In this document: piece after piece, positions 15,354 to 25,200 of the stretch
How the letters are laid out: each line of letters opens with the position of its first letter
Position numbering within the stretch: position 1 is the stretch's first letter
DNA from: UBA2396 sp038042175
Lineage (GTDB): Bacteria; Planctomycetota; Phycisphaerae; Phycisphaerales; UBA1924
DNA length: 64,000 nucleotides
Assembly: GCA_964358855.1 (NCBI GenBank)
Contig: CAYHQQ010000009.1
Coordinates: 22,478 to 86,477, forward strand
Reading direction: 5' to 3'
Position numbers and translations under genes: made by a program
Notes under the pieces: model-generated
Database searches by the model: none
What the model saw: the letters and a program-made list of their open reading frames with translations, nothing else
What the model was told of the DNA's origin: nothing

Positions 15354-18300
15354 TCAATCTTTCACGATGGCGACGTCGGCGGAGAGGACGGCGTTGGCAA
15401 GCATCGTCCACGAGGCGAGCTCGGCCGGATCGAAGTAATCGGGCGGCGGACTGTCGCCGACCATGAGCATCTTTGACGCGTCGGTCGGGGCGGCCTTGTA
15501 GCGCTCGCGGAAGGTCGCGAGCGTCGAGAGGAGCGTGGCGCGGGTCGCCGGCGTGAGTGTCCGTCCGGTGCACCGTTGGAAAAGCTCGTCCACCATCACC
15601 TCGTCGGTGCTGCCCAGGGGTGAGCCGTGGAGCAGCACACGAAGTGCGAGCATGCGGGCGGCCTCGACGAACTGCTCGTCGTTCCAGAGCGTCAGCGCCT
15701 GAAGGGGCGTGTTGGTCGTGAGCCGTCGGATCGTGCAGTACTCGCGCGTGGGCGAGTCGAGCGTGAGCATCGAAGGCGGCGGCGACGCCCGCTTCCAGTA
15801 GGTGTACATGCTGCGCCGGTACAGGTCGTTGCCCTTGCCGCGCTCGTAGACGCGGGTGTTGGACTGCGGCATCGCCACCTCTTCCCAGATCCCCGGCGGC
15901 TGATACGGCTTGACGCTCGGGCCGCCGAGCTGCTCGACGAGCAGCCCCGAAACATAGAGGGCCTGATCGCGGAGCTGTTCGGCCGAGAGGCGCTGACGCG
16001 GATAGAACGAGATGAGCCTGTTCGCCGGGTCGATCTTGAGCGCGTCGGGGCGGAGGCGGGATGACTGGCGGTAGGTCGAGCTGGTCACGATCGCCCGGAC
16101 GAAGCGCCGCACGTCCCAGCCCGACTCGCGGAAATCGATCGCAAGGAAGTCCAGAAGCTCGGGATGGCTGGGCCACTCGCCCTGCATGCCGAAGTCCTCG
16201 GTGGTGCGGACCAGACCCTTGCCCATGAACTGTTCCCACAGCCGGTTGACCGTGACGCGTGCGAGCAGCGGGTTCTGCTCGCTCACGAGCCATCGGGCCA
16301 GGCCCAGCCGGTCCTTGGGGGCGTCTTGAGAAAGCGAGCCCAGGAACCTGGGCACGCCCCGCTGGACAGGGCGGGTCTTGTCGGGGTGGTCGTACTGGCC
16401 GCGCGTCATCACAAATGTGTCGCGGGGCTTTGGCATTTCCTTCATGACCATGGTGACTGGAACCATGGCCAGCGCCTGGGCGATCTGGGTGTCGGTCTGG
16501 GCGATGCTCTTGGTCAGCTCGGCGTAGCGCGGGCTGAAGCGCAGTCGCCAAGCGTTGTCGACATCCTTCCGGCGCGCGGCGGTGAGGGTGGGTTCCGGCA
16601 ACAGAGCGCCCGCGAGGGGGCCCGAAAGCACTTCGGCGCGTGGAAGGTCCCGATGGAAAACGCCCGCGGGCCCGCCCGTGTTGACGATCTTGAGCATGAC
16701 GGTGTTGAGGCCCGCCGCGAGCTCAATAGTCGCCTTGTCGGAGTCAGGGATGATGCCGCGCTCGATGTTGTTCTTGTACTGCTCCACGCCGTTGACAAAG
16801 ACTCGCAGGCCGTCGTCGCTGCCGAGGGAGAGATCGAGCTTGCGAGCGGTGGGGGAGTAGACGCGGTGGGCGACGTAGTGGACGTTGAGCCCGCCGGCGA
16901 GTGCGGCGGCCCGGCCGTCCTTCACGCCGTCGTTGTACGCCCACTTTCGCGCGACCGTCTTGTCCGGACCTTCCTTCGCTTCGTAGTCCTTGGCGAGGTC
17001 GATGACCTTGTCGATCTCGGGGCCGAAGGTCTGGTCAAAGATCGTGGCCCGATCGTTGCCCGGGAACGGGCCGATGGTGTACCAGCTGCCGGCGCCCTCG
17101 GGGAGGAACGCCAGCCCCGCATCGGCGATGGTGCCCACGCCCAGGCGCACGCGTCCGAAGACATGGAAGTCGTAACGCGTGTCGTACTCGAGGGTGACCT
17201 TGAGCTGCGTGCCGCCCTCGTAACCAAAGGGCTCGTTGGCCAGGAAAAGGGCGGTGCGCCCGCCCTCAAGGTTGTGCCCGTCGACCGCCCAGCCCTCGCC
17301 GGTGTCGGTGATGGTGTTGACGACCTTGAAGTCGCCGTTGGTCTGCTCGAAATCGGCCCACGCCCATCCGAAGGTGATGTCCCTTGACTGCGTGGGGTCC
17401 TTGATCGACGTGGCGTGCACGCGCATCCGCGAGAGCACCGCGTTGCCATTGGGCGCACGCCCCACGCGTCCCGCCCCAAGCGATGGGTCGGCCAGCGCGT
17501 CGAGTGAGAGCAGACGCAGGCCCGTGCCCTCCGTCTTGATCGTGATGATGTGGTGGTCCTGCTTGGGGTTGTCGCCCGAAGCCAGAACCGACGCGTCGGG
17601 CTGCACAGTCAGCTTGGCGCCCTTGGTGGATTCCGCGGAAACAACCTCCGACGCGGCCCAGGAAACGCCCGTGTCCTTGAGGATCTTGGGGATGAACGTG
17701 TCGCGCTGGGCCTGCTCCTCGGGCGATGGAGTCTCGCGATCGGCCTTGAGCTTCTCAAGCTCGGCCCGAAGCTCGGTCAGCCGGGCGTCGATCTCGGGAC
17801 TCGGGACCGCCATGAACGGCTCCAGCGCCCGCTTGTTGTCTGGGATCTGCGAGTAAATGCCGGGCTCTTCGATCGAGTTGAAGAACGCGATCATCGAGTA
17901 GAAGTCGTCGGCCGTGACGGGATCGAACTTGTGATCGTGACACCGGGCGCACCCGACAGTGAGACCCAGGAAGACCGAGCCGGTCGTCGACACGCGGTCG
18001 ACCGCGTACTCCAGGCGGTACTCCTCGTCGATCGCGCCGCCCTCGTCGCTGGTCACGTGACAGCGGTGGAAGCCGCTTGCGACCTTCTGGGCCACCGTCG
18101 CGTTTGGAAGCAGATCGCCCGCGAGCTGCTCGATCACAAAGCGATCGAAGGGCATGTTCTCGCGATAAGCGCCCAGCACCCAGTCGCGATAAGGCCAGAT
18201 GGATCGCCCGGCATCCATGTGAATGCCGCTCGTATCGGCGTAGCGGGCCTGGTCGAGCCACGGCACGGCCATGCGCTCGGCGTACCGCGTGCGGTAGGGT

Positions 18301-19034
18301 TCCTCCGTGAGAAGGCGATCGACCTGGCGCTCATAGGCGGTTGGCCCCTGCGGGCCCTTGGAGTCGGCCTCAAAGGCCGCAACCTCGCCGGGCGTGGGCG
18401 GAAGGCCCGTGAGATCGAGGAAGAGGCGACGCAGGAGCGTGACGCGATCGGCCTCGGGGCTCGGCGCGAGGTTGCTCGACTCCAGGCCGCTGAGGATGTA
18501 GCGGTCGATGGGGCCCTTGGCCCACGAATCCTGCTTGACGGCCGGCGGATCGGTGTTCTTTGGCGCGACGAAGGACCAGTGCGGCTCGTACTCGGCGCCC
18601 TCCTCGATCCAGCGCTTGACGATCGCCAGTTCGTCGCTCGAGAGCGGCTTCTTGTTGCTCGTGCGCGGGGGCATCGACTCCGCGGCGTCGTGGGAGGTGA
18701 GGCGCTGCCACAACTCGCTCTTGCCCGGTTCGCCCGGGACGATCGCGGCGCGGGGCTTGCCCTTGCCTTCGCGCTGGGCGACGGCCACCTCGCGGAGATC
18801 GAGGCGCAGGTCGGCCTGCCGCTTGCCCGGATCGACGCCATGACACAGGAAGCACCGGTCCGAGAGGATGGGACGCACGTCGCGGTCGTACCTGATCGGC
18901 GACAGAGCGCCTGGGGGACGATCCAGGGGCGCGGCGGCCAGGGTGGCGGAGGGAGCGCCCCCGCCCAAGAGGATCGCGCCACCCGCGACCGCGAAAGCGG
19001 ATGCCAGAGCTGCCAGATACCAGCGTTCGATCAT
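15354..19034 (-). CDS. Planctomycete cytochrome c / DUF1549 / DUF1553 protein
   Basis: 1226 aa. The ATG at 19034 begins IERWYLAALASAFAVAGGAI, a signal peptide or anchor; the frame stays open 140 codons upstream but that part lies antisense to fabI and is rejected. A haem-binding site CFLCHG opens the cytochrome domain (about residue 55). DUF1549 follows (DRYILSGLESSNLAPSPEAD, PWLDQARYADTSG, HRCHVTSDEGGAIDEEYR, CARCHDHKFDPV with a second CxxCH). The middle (about 470-810) holds an inserted beta-rich region with a PA14/jelly-roll look (LGSDDGLRVFVNGVEQYKNN). DUF1553 closes it (VTVNRLWEQFMGKGLV, QSSRLRPDALKIDP). Electron transfer to a partner DUF1501 enzyme is inferred from the genomic pairing, not shown. 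Confidence 0.93.
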   Translation of the reverse strand: MIERWYLAALASAFAVAGGAILLGGGAPSATLAAAPLDRPPGALSPIRYDRDVRPILSDRCFLCHGVDPGKRQADLRLDLREVAVAQREGKGKPRAAIVPGEPGKSELWQRLTSHDAAESMPPRTSNKKPLSSDELAIVKRWIEEGAEYEPHWSFVAPKNTDPPAVKQDSWAKGPIDRYILSGLESSNLAPSPEADRVTLLRRLFLDLTGLPPTPGEVAAFEADSKGPQGPTAYERQVDRLLTEEPYRTRYAERMAVPWLDQARYADTSGIHMDAGRSIWPYRDWVLGAYRENMPFDRFVIEQLAGDLLPNATVAQKVASGFHRCHVTSDEGGAIDEEYRLEYAVDRVSTTGSVFLGLTVGCARCHDHKFDPVTADDFYSMIAFFNSIEEPGIYSQIPDNKRALEPFMAVPSPEIDARLTELRAELEKLKADRETPSPEEQAQRDTFIPKILKDTGVSWAASEVVSAESTKGAKLTVQPDASVLASGDNPKQDHHIITIKTEGTGLRLLSLDALADPSLGAGRVGRAPNGNAVLSRMRVHATSIKDPTQSRDITFGWAWADFEQTNGDFKVVNTITDTGEGWAVDGHNLEGGRTALFLANEPFGYEGGTQLKVTLEYDTRYDFHVFGRVRLGVGTIADAGLAFLPEGAGSWYTIGPFPGNDRATIFDQTFGPEIDKVIDLAKDYEAKEGPDKTVARKWAYNDGVKDGRAAALAGGLNVHYVAHRVYSPTARKLDLSLGSDDGLRVFVNGVEQYKNNIERGIIPDSDKATIELAAGLNTVMLKIVNTGGPAGVFHRDLPRAEVLSGPLAGALLPEPTLTAARRKDVDNAWRLRFSPRYAELTKSIAQTDTQIAQALAMVPVTMVMKEMPKPRDTFVMTRGQYDHPDKTRPVQRGVPRFLGSLSQDAPKDRLGLARWLVSEQNPLLARVTVNRLWEQFMGKGLVRTTEDFGMQGEWPSHPELLDFLAIDFRESGWDVRRFVRAIVTSSTYRQSSRLRPDALKIDPANRLISFYPRQRLSAEQLRDQALYVSGLLVEQLGGPSVKPYQPPGIWEEVAMPQSNTRVYERGKGNDLYRRSMYTYWKRASPPPSMLTLDSPTREYCTIRRLTTNTPLQALTLWNDEQFVEAARMLALRVLLHGSPLGSTDEVMVDELFQRCTGRTLTPATRATLLSTLATFRERYKAAPTDASKMLMVGDSPPPDYFDPAELASWTMLANAVLSADVAIVKD

Positions 19035-19142
19035 GACGGAGAGTGTAACAGATATCAGGTCGTGCTCCAACAGACAAAGGCGGAGGAATGAGCCCCATAC
19101 CGGGCTAGACTGGCGGTACGATCGGACAAAGGAGCTTCTGGT

Positions 19143-19925
19143 ATGGGACTCATGGACGGCAAAGTGGGGTTGATCGTTGGGATCGCAAATGACCGCTCGT
19201 ACGCGTGGCACATCGCCGAATCGCTCAAGAACCACGGGGCGAGGCTGGCGTTCACCCATCTGCCGGGGGAGAAGAACGAGCGACGGACGCGTCGGGCGGT
19301 CGAGGCCCTGGGCATCGCCGACCCCTGGCTGGTGCCGCTGGACGCCGGGAGCGATGAGAATCTCGACCAGGTCTTCACGAAGTATGCCGAAAGCTTCGAC
19401 CGTATGGACTACCTGGTGCACTCGATCGCCTACGCCGAGACCGAGTGGCTTCAAGCCGGCAAGTTCTCCCAGACGCCCCGCAAGGCGTACCTGACGGCGA
19501 TCGATATCTCGGCCTACACCCTCCTGGCGATGGCCAACCGTGCGCGCCCCATGATGTCCAAGACCGGCGGCTCGATCATCTGCATGAGCTACTACGGGGC
19601 CGAGAAGGTCGTCCCGGGGTACAACGTCATGGGCGTGGCCAAGGCGGCCTTGGAGTGCACGACGCGGTACCTGGCGGCCGAACTGGGGGCGGAGAAAATC
19701 CGCGTCAACGCCATCAGCGGCGGGTACCTTCGAACGCTCGCGGCCTCGGCGGTGGGCGGCACCGACACCATGGGTGCCCGAAACATCGAACGCTCGCCGC
19801 TCAAGCGAAATGTCGAGGGCAGCGACGTGGGGAACACGGCGCTGTGGCTCTTGTCAGACCTGGCGGCGGGCGTGACGGGGGAGACGATCTACGTGGACTG
19901 CGGGGTCAACCTGATCGGGGCGTGA
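19143..19925 (+). CDS. fabI: Enoyl-[acyl-carrier-protein] reductase (NADH), FabI
   Basis: 260 aa, standard length. It catalyses the last reduction of each type II fatty-acid elongation cycle. Visible: the FabI-type nucleotide-binding start LIVGIANDRSYAWHIA (10-25), HSIAYAE, and the Tyr-x6-Lys active site Y160/K167 in GYNVMGVAK, with the additional Tyr150 at CMSYYGAEK. The C-terminus has RVNAISGGYLRTLAAS and GETIYVDCGVNLIG. It diverges from the cytochrome/DUF1553 gene across 108 bases. Triclosan sensitivity is typical of the class but cannot be read from the sequence. Confidence 0.95.
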   Translation: MGLMDGKVGLIVGIANDRSYAWHIAESLKNHGARLAFTHLPGEKNERRTRRAVEALGIADPWLVPLDAGSDENLDQVFTKYAESFDRMDYLVHSIAYAETEWLQAGKFSQTPRKAYLTAIDISAYTLLAMANRARPMMSKTGGSIICMSYYGAEKVVPGYNVMGVAKAALECTTRYLAAELGAEKIRVNAISGGYLRTLAASAVGGTDTMGARNIERSPLKRNVEGSDVGNTALWLLSDLAAGVTGETIYVDCGVNLIGA

Positions 19926-20006
19926 GGGCGGACAGAAATGGTGTGTTTCACTGGACTTGCGCCGGATTGGCTCAAGTTCCGACAGCGCCATGGCCGATGG
20001 CGGGGT

Positions 20007-20267
20007 ATGAGTGTGTCTGGGACCAACCCTGCACAGGCGATCGCCGGGCTCAGCGCTGCGCAGCGCGCCACCCTCGCGGCCCGCGAAACCAAACCCAAGC
20101 CGGTCGCCAAACCGCCCACCGGGCATGACGAGGCCGCCGACTCCGTGGAGTTGAGCAACGCGGTGCGCTCCAACAAGGGCAACGCCGACGAAGAGTCGCA
20201 CGAAGATCGCCAGGAACACCCGCCCTACGAGCGCGACAAGAAGCCCGCGATCGACGTCGAGGGCTGA
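20007..20267 (+). CDS. Small hypothetical hydrophilic protein
   Basis: 86 aa from the ATG at 20007 (MSVSGTNPAQAIAGLSAAQR); a longer frame from 19938 is less likely. Charged throughout, probably disordered in the second half (NKGNADEESHEDRQEHPPYE). No Cys and no hydrophobic segment, so cytosolic. No family is recognised. It ends 15 bases before tgt and may be its upstream cistron. Confidence 0.5.
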   Translation: MSVSGTNPAQAIAGLSAAQRATLAARETKPKPVAKPPTGHDEAADSVELSNAVRSNKGNADEESHEDRQEHPPYERDKKPAIDVEG

Positions 20268-20282
20268 GCGTACTCTGGCGGC

Positions 20283-21566
20283 ATGACGCCTTTGACGTTT
20301 GAAATCAAGGAACGATCGACGACGACTCACGCGCGGGTCGGGCGTGTGACGACGCTCCACGGGTCGTTCGACACGCCGGCGTTCATGCCCGTGGGCACGC
20401 GTGGAACCGTAAAGGGAATCCTGCCCGGGCTCGTGCGCCAGACGGGCGCGCAGATCCTGCTCAACAACACCTACCACATGCTGCTCCGCCCGGGGCCCGA
20501 GCTTGTCCAGAAGATGGGCGGGGTGCACAGGTTCATGAACTGGGACGGCCCGATCCTGACCGACTCGGGCGGGTATCAGGCGTACTCGATGGCGGATATG
20601 AACGCGGTGGACGACGACGGGGTGACGTTCAAGTCCATCGTCGACGGAGCGATGGTGCGCCTCACCCCCGAGCGGGCGACGCAGGTGCAGAACATGCTCG
20701 GGCCCGACATCCTGATGGCCTTTGACGACTGCCCGCCGTCGCAGGAACAGATCCGCGAGCGTGAGCGAGCGCCGCAGGATTCTGAGCATCGCTCGCTGAC
20801 GCTCGCGGCTCCGCCGGATCCTGACCCCAGGATCTCGCGAGTGATCCGCCGCGATTCCAAGGCCAAGGTCTACGACCACGTCCTTCGCGTCAAGACCGCC
20901 AATGAACGAACCGTCCGGTGGCTCGAGCGGTGCAAAGCCGCCCACGCGCGGGCGAGCGAGCAATCTCTCTTTGGCATTGTTCAGGGCGGGACCGATCTCT
21001 CGGCGCGCGAGTGGTGCGTGGAGCGGGTGTGCAACATCGACCTGCCGGGATACGCCATCGGCGGCGTGGCGGTGGGGGAGGGACCCGCAGAAATCGCAAG
21101 GGTCGTGGGGCACACCGCGCCGTTGATGCCGGTGGGCAAGCCCAGGTACCTGATGGGCGTGGGGTACGAGCGGGACATTCTCGCCGCGGTTCGAGCCGGT
21201 GTCGACATGTTCGACTGCGTCTTGCCCACGCGAAACGGGCGCAACGCCAACGCGTTCACGCCCTCGGGCCAGATGAGACTCCGCAACGCGAAGTTCGCCC
21301 AGGACCAGGGGGTTATCGACGCCACGTGCGATTGCGTCGCTTGCGCGGGTGAGAGCGGCAAGGGGGGCTTCTCAAGGGGGTACATTCGGCACCTGTTCAT
21401 GGCGGAGGAAATGCTCGGGCCCATCCTGGTCAGCCTGCACAATCTGAGGCACTTTCAGCGGTTCATGAGCGACCTGAGGACGACGATCGCCACGGACGAT
21501 TGGTCGGGGCTGGCGGGGCGCTGGCCGGCCGCGACAGCGGGGGCAGGGGCAGGGCTCCAAGAGTGA
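20283..21566 (+). CDS. tgt: tRNA-guanine transglycosylase (Tgt) with repeat-derived insertion
   Basis: 427 aa, about 50 longer than usual. It exchanges G34 for preQ1 in tRNAs with GUN anticodons. Motifs: FDTPAFMPVGTRGTVKG, TDSGGYQAYSM with the general Asp, FDCVLPTRNGRNANAF with the nucleophilic Asp, and a zinc site C-x-C-x2-C...H (CDCVACAG ... SLHNLRH). Between FDDCPPSQEQIR and VYDHVLRVKTANERTVRW, where relatives have almost nothing, about 40 residues are inserted (about 158-196), partly encoded by a palindromic repeat and read as SLTLAAPP. Active-site residues are intact, so the enzyme is probably functional with an extra surface loop. It heads the classic tgt-yajC-secD(F) gene order. Confidence 0.95.
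   Translation: MTPLTFEIKERSTTTHARVGRVTTLHGSFDTPAFMPVGTRGTVKGILPGLVRQTGAQILLNNTYHMLLRPGPELVQKMGGVHRFMNWDGPILTDSGGYQAYSMADMNAVDDDGVTFKSIVDGAMVRLTPERATQVQNMLGPDILMAFDDCPPSQEQIRERERAPQDSEHRSLTLAAPPDPDPRISRVIRRDSKAKVYDHVLRVKTANERTVRWLERCKAAHARASEQSLFGIVQGGTDLSAREWCVERVCNIDLPGYAIGGVAVGEGPAEIARVVGHTAPLMPVGKPRYLMGVGYERDILAAVRAGVDMFDCVLPTRNGRNANAFTPSGQMRLRNAKFAQDQGVIDATCDCVACAGESGKGGFSRGYIRHLFMAEEMLGPILVSLHNLRHFQRFMSDLRTTIATDDWSGLAGRWPAATAGAGAGLQE
20754..20807. repeat. Palindromic repeat inserted in frame inside tgt
   Basis: Left arm 20754-20771 (CGCGAGCGTGAGCGAGCG) and right arm 20790-20807 (CGCTCGCTGACGCTCGCG) are inverted at 17 of 18 bases; the spacer is 18 bases. It belongs to the same family as 4217-4295 and the half-copy at 3505-3529. 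Confidence 0.85.
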
Positions 21567-21644
21567 CCAAAGGAGGCTTGAGCGACGGCTGACGCATACC
21601 CTTCCATTCTGGTCTATTCACAGAACCCGAACAAGGGGCCCGGT

Positions 21645-22142
21645 ATGAGTCTGATGTCGAGCGTGATGGTGTCGGTTGGCGCAGTGGCCACGGGACAGCC
21701 CGAGGGCAATCCAAGCAATCAGTCGGTGGGTGGCCCGGCGGTTCAGCCGGCCGCCAGCCCCGAGCTCAAGGCGGTCACCGGTACTCCCGCCTCCACGCCC
21801 ACGACCACCCCGGCTCAGCCGCCGAGCATCATGCCCATCGTGCTCATGGTGGGCGGGTTCTTTATCATCATGATGTACATGAACAGCCGGAGCGAAAAGA
21901 AACGTCAGCGCGAGAAGCAGGCGCTCATCGACGCGATCGGCAAGGGCGACCTGGTGCAGACGCTGGGCGGGGAGATCGGGACCGTTGCCGAGATCCGCGA
22001 CACGGGGATCGTGCTGCGGTTCGACGAAGGGCGCGTGCTCTACACCAAGGCGGCGATCGTGGCGGTGCTCAAGTCGGCCAAGTCCAAGGAGAGCACGCTC
22101 GTGGAGTCGAAGGTCGACTCGCGCGAGGGGGCGGGCGTGTAA
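21645..22142 (+). CDS. yajC: Preprotein translocase accessory protein YajC
   Basis: 165 aa. A Pro/Thr/Ala-rich N-terminus of about 60 residues precedes one transmembrane helix (SIMPIVLMVGGFFIIMMYM, about 63-81), then the conserved YajC segment RSEKKRQREKQALIDAIGKGD and LVQTLGGEIGTVAEIRD. YajC joins SecDF in the inner membrane and supports protein export. The N-terminal extension is longer than in E. coli YajC. It lies between tgt and secDF, 80 bases before the latter, the usual order. Confidence 0.93.
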   Translation: MSLMSSVMVSVGAVATGQPEGNPSNQSVGGPAVQPAASPELKAVTGTPASTPTTTPAQPPSIMPIVLMVGGFFIIMMYMNSRSEKKRQREKQALIDAIGKGDLVQTLGGEIGTVAEIRDTGIVLRFDEGRVLYTKAAIVAVLKSAKSKESTLVESKVDSREGAGV

Positions 22143-22222
22143 GAACGATTGAGGGCTGGGGCGTTTGAGCGGCGGACGGGATCTACCACAAAGCATCACG
22201 AAGACTTGGACGAACACATCCG

Positions 22223-25200
22223 ATGGGACGCCTCTATCAACGAATCGCCATTCAGGTCGCCATACTGGCGGTCGTTTTGTACTGCATCTGGCCGCCAGAG
22301 AAGCAGCTCAAGTTCGGCAAGGATCTCGCCGGCGGCATCTCGCTGGTCTACTCGCTGCAGCTGAGCGACACCGACGACGCCACCGAGGTGATGGCCAAAG
22401 TGGCCGAGGCGCTCAAGAACCGCGTCGACCCCAACGGCGTGATGGAAATCTCGATCCAGCCCATGGGTCGCGACCGCCTTGAGATCTCCATGCCGCTCCC
22501 CCGCCAGGAGGTCAAAGAGCTGCGCGCGGTGTTTGAGAGCAAGGTCAAGAAGCTGGGCGAGTTCAAGCCCACGCAGGCCAAGCTCTCCCAGGCCTTCGAA
22601 CTCGCGGGCGACAAACGCGACGCTCGACTGGCGGAGATTTCCGCCGGGCAGAGCGTCCTGCTCGACAAGCTCAAGGAGGCGGCCACGCTCTACGACGCCA
22701 GGTGGGCCCTGGACAAGCGTTTGGAGGAGCTGACCACCGACATCGACGCCGTCGAGCGTGCCAAGGTCATCGCCCAGCGAGCCGAAGTCAATCCTAAGTA
22801 CCGCGAGGTCGTCGACACGCTCCTGGCCAACGCCGTCTCTCCCGACGTCGTGCGACGGGTGCTCGAACTCCCGACCCAGACGCGCCGGATCAAAGACCCG
22901 TTGAACGGCGAAGCGGCCTTCGCCATCGACCCCAGCCAGCAGGAGATGAGGCTCGCGGACCTCCTCAAGCGATACCCGCTCAGGGTGGCCGAGATCAAAG
23001 ACGCCGTGGAGGCGTTCGCGACCTACGCCTCCCAGCGCAAAACGCTCGACGACCCGCAGGACCTCGTCAGAATGCTCCGTGGTGCCGGCGTGCTGTCGTT
23101 CCGGATTCCCATCGCGGTCGGGCCGGGCGACAAGGCCCACCCCGAGGAGAGCCAGCTCCGCCAGGAGCTTCGCGAGAAGGGTCCGACGGCCTCGCGTCGC
23201 CCCGACGCGCGGTGGTTCAAGATCAACCAGATCGCCAACTGGTACGACTCGGTGCCCATGCGCGAGCTGCTCATGGCCTCGCCGCAGCAGTTCTTCGCGT
23301 CGCGCAAGCTCGTGGGCGAGCCGTACCTCGACGGTTACTACATCCTGTGCTGGGACACCGACAACGCGAAGCTCACGCCCGACAACGGCGTCGACTGGGG
23401 CGTGGCGTCGGCGGGCGACGACCGCGACGAGATGGGCAAGCCGGCCGTGCGGTTCGTCATGAACACCGCCGGGGCCGCCCTGCTCAACGACCTGACACGA
23501 ACGCACGTGGGCGAGCCGATGGCGGTCCTGCTCGACGACGAGGTGTACACAGCCCCGAACCTCAACAGCGCGATCTCCAAGCAAGGGATCATCACCGGCA
23601 TCGACTCCGAAGACGAGCGGCGTTACGTCATCAAGGTGCTCGCCGCGGGCGCCCTGCAGGCCAAGCTCAGCCCCGAGCCCGTCAGCCGCAGCATCGTCGG
23701 ACCAACCCTGGGCGCCGACAATCTCCGCGCAAGCTACCTGACGGGCGCTGTCGCGTTCGTCCTGGTGGCGGGATTCATGGTGGTCTACTACTTCGGCAGC
23801 GGTGCGATCGCCGTCGTCGCACTGATCTACAACCTCGTGCTCGTCCTGGCGATCATGGCGATGAACAAGGCCGCGTTCACGCTCCCTGGCATCGCCGGCG
23901 TCGTGCTCACGTTCGGCCAGGCGGTCGACTCCAACGTGCTGGTCTACGAGCGCATGCGCGAGGAGTTCCACCGCGGGGCCGACCTCAAGACGGCGGTCAG
24001 GCTGGGCTTCTCCCGCGCCCTCCCGCCCATCATCGATGGCAACGTGTCCAACCTGATCATCTGCGTCGTTCTGGGGTACTTTGGCACCCAGGAGATCCGC
24101 GGCTTCGCGGTGACGCTGGGCATCGGCGTCCTGACCACGCTCTTCACCACGCTGGTCGTGAGCCGGCTCATGTTCACCGTGCTCATCGAGCGGTTCGGCT
24201 GGCGCCACGCCTCGCAGCTGCCCATGGCGGTGCCGTTCGTGCAGAGGCTGCTCTCGCCGCACGTGAATTGGATGAAGCACCGCTGGGGGTTCCTGTCAAC
24301 CCTGGTCATCTTCCTGGGGGCGATGGGCTACGTCACCTGGCACCAGGGGGTCGACCTCCTGGGCATGGAATTCCGCAGCGGAACGGCCGTGACGCTGACG
24401 TTCAAGCAGACCCCCGGCCCCGACGGCAAGCTCGTGCAGATGAAGGCGACGCGCGCCGAGGTCGACAAGCGGATCAAGGCGATCGAAGCGGCCGCTCCCG
24501 AGGGGAGCCCGCTCAAGCAGCTTCGTGAGGCGCGGATCCTGGCGGTCAACCCCGACTCGGACATGGTGACGTCCTCGACGTTCACGATCAAGTCGCGGGT
24601 GACCGATCCCGACGCGGTTCAGAACGCGATCGTCGTGGCGTTCCGCGACATGGTCGAGTCGCAGCCACCTCTGCACTACAAGGGCTCCGACCAGGGCCCC
24701 GACACGGGCCCGCTCTTCCCGATCGTCGGACAGGTCCTTGGCGAGAGCATCAACATGCCCGGCGTGCGGACCCCCAGCGGGGAGTTCGCGGGCGGGCTCG
24801 CGATCGTGCTCGAGAACATCGAGCCCAGGGTGAGCGTCGCCGAGATCGAAAGCCGAGTTGCCGAAGCCCGCGCCAAATTCACCGACGTCGCCTTCAACCA
24901 GCAGGAGGTGGTGCTGCTCAAAGGGACCGAGGACGCGGCCGAAACCGCCGTGATCCTCGTGCGCAACCCGAGCATCTCCTACCGGGACGACCCCAGCCTG
25001 TGGGCCACCATGGTGCGAAACCGCGAGTGGGGCATGGTCAATTCCGCCCTGACCGAGGTGCACACCCTCGCCAGCGTCCAGAGCTTCACCCCGGCGATCG
25101 CCAAGGCTTTCGCGGCCCAGGGCGTCATCTGCACCGTGCTGAGCCTGGTCTTCCTGACCATCTTCGTGTTCATCCGATTCGGCACGGCCCGCTGGGCCAT

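Noticed and set aside
19035..19454. 140-codon upstream extension of the cytochrome/DUF1553 gene
   Set aside because: It lies antisense to fabI, and a signal peptide starts at the ATG at 19034.
22196..24280. 694-codon minus-strand ORF across secDF
   Set aside because: His/Arg/Asp/Val-rich shadow of the SecD coding strand with no domain or ribosome site.
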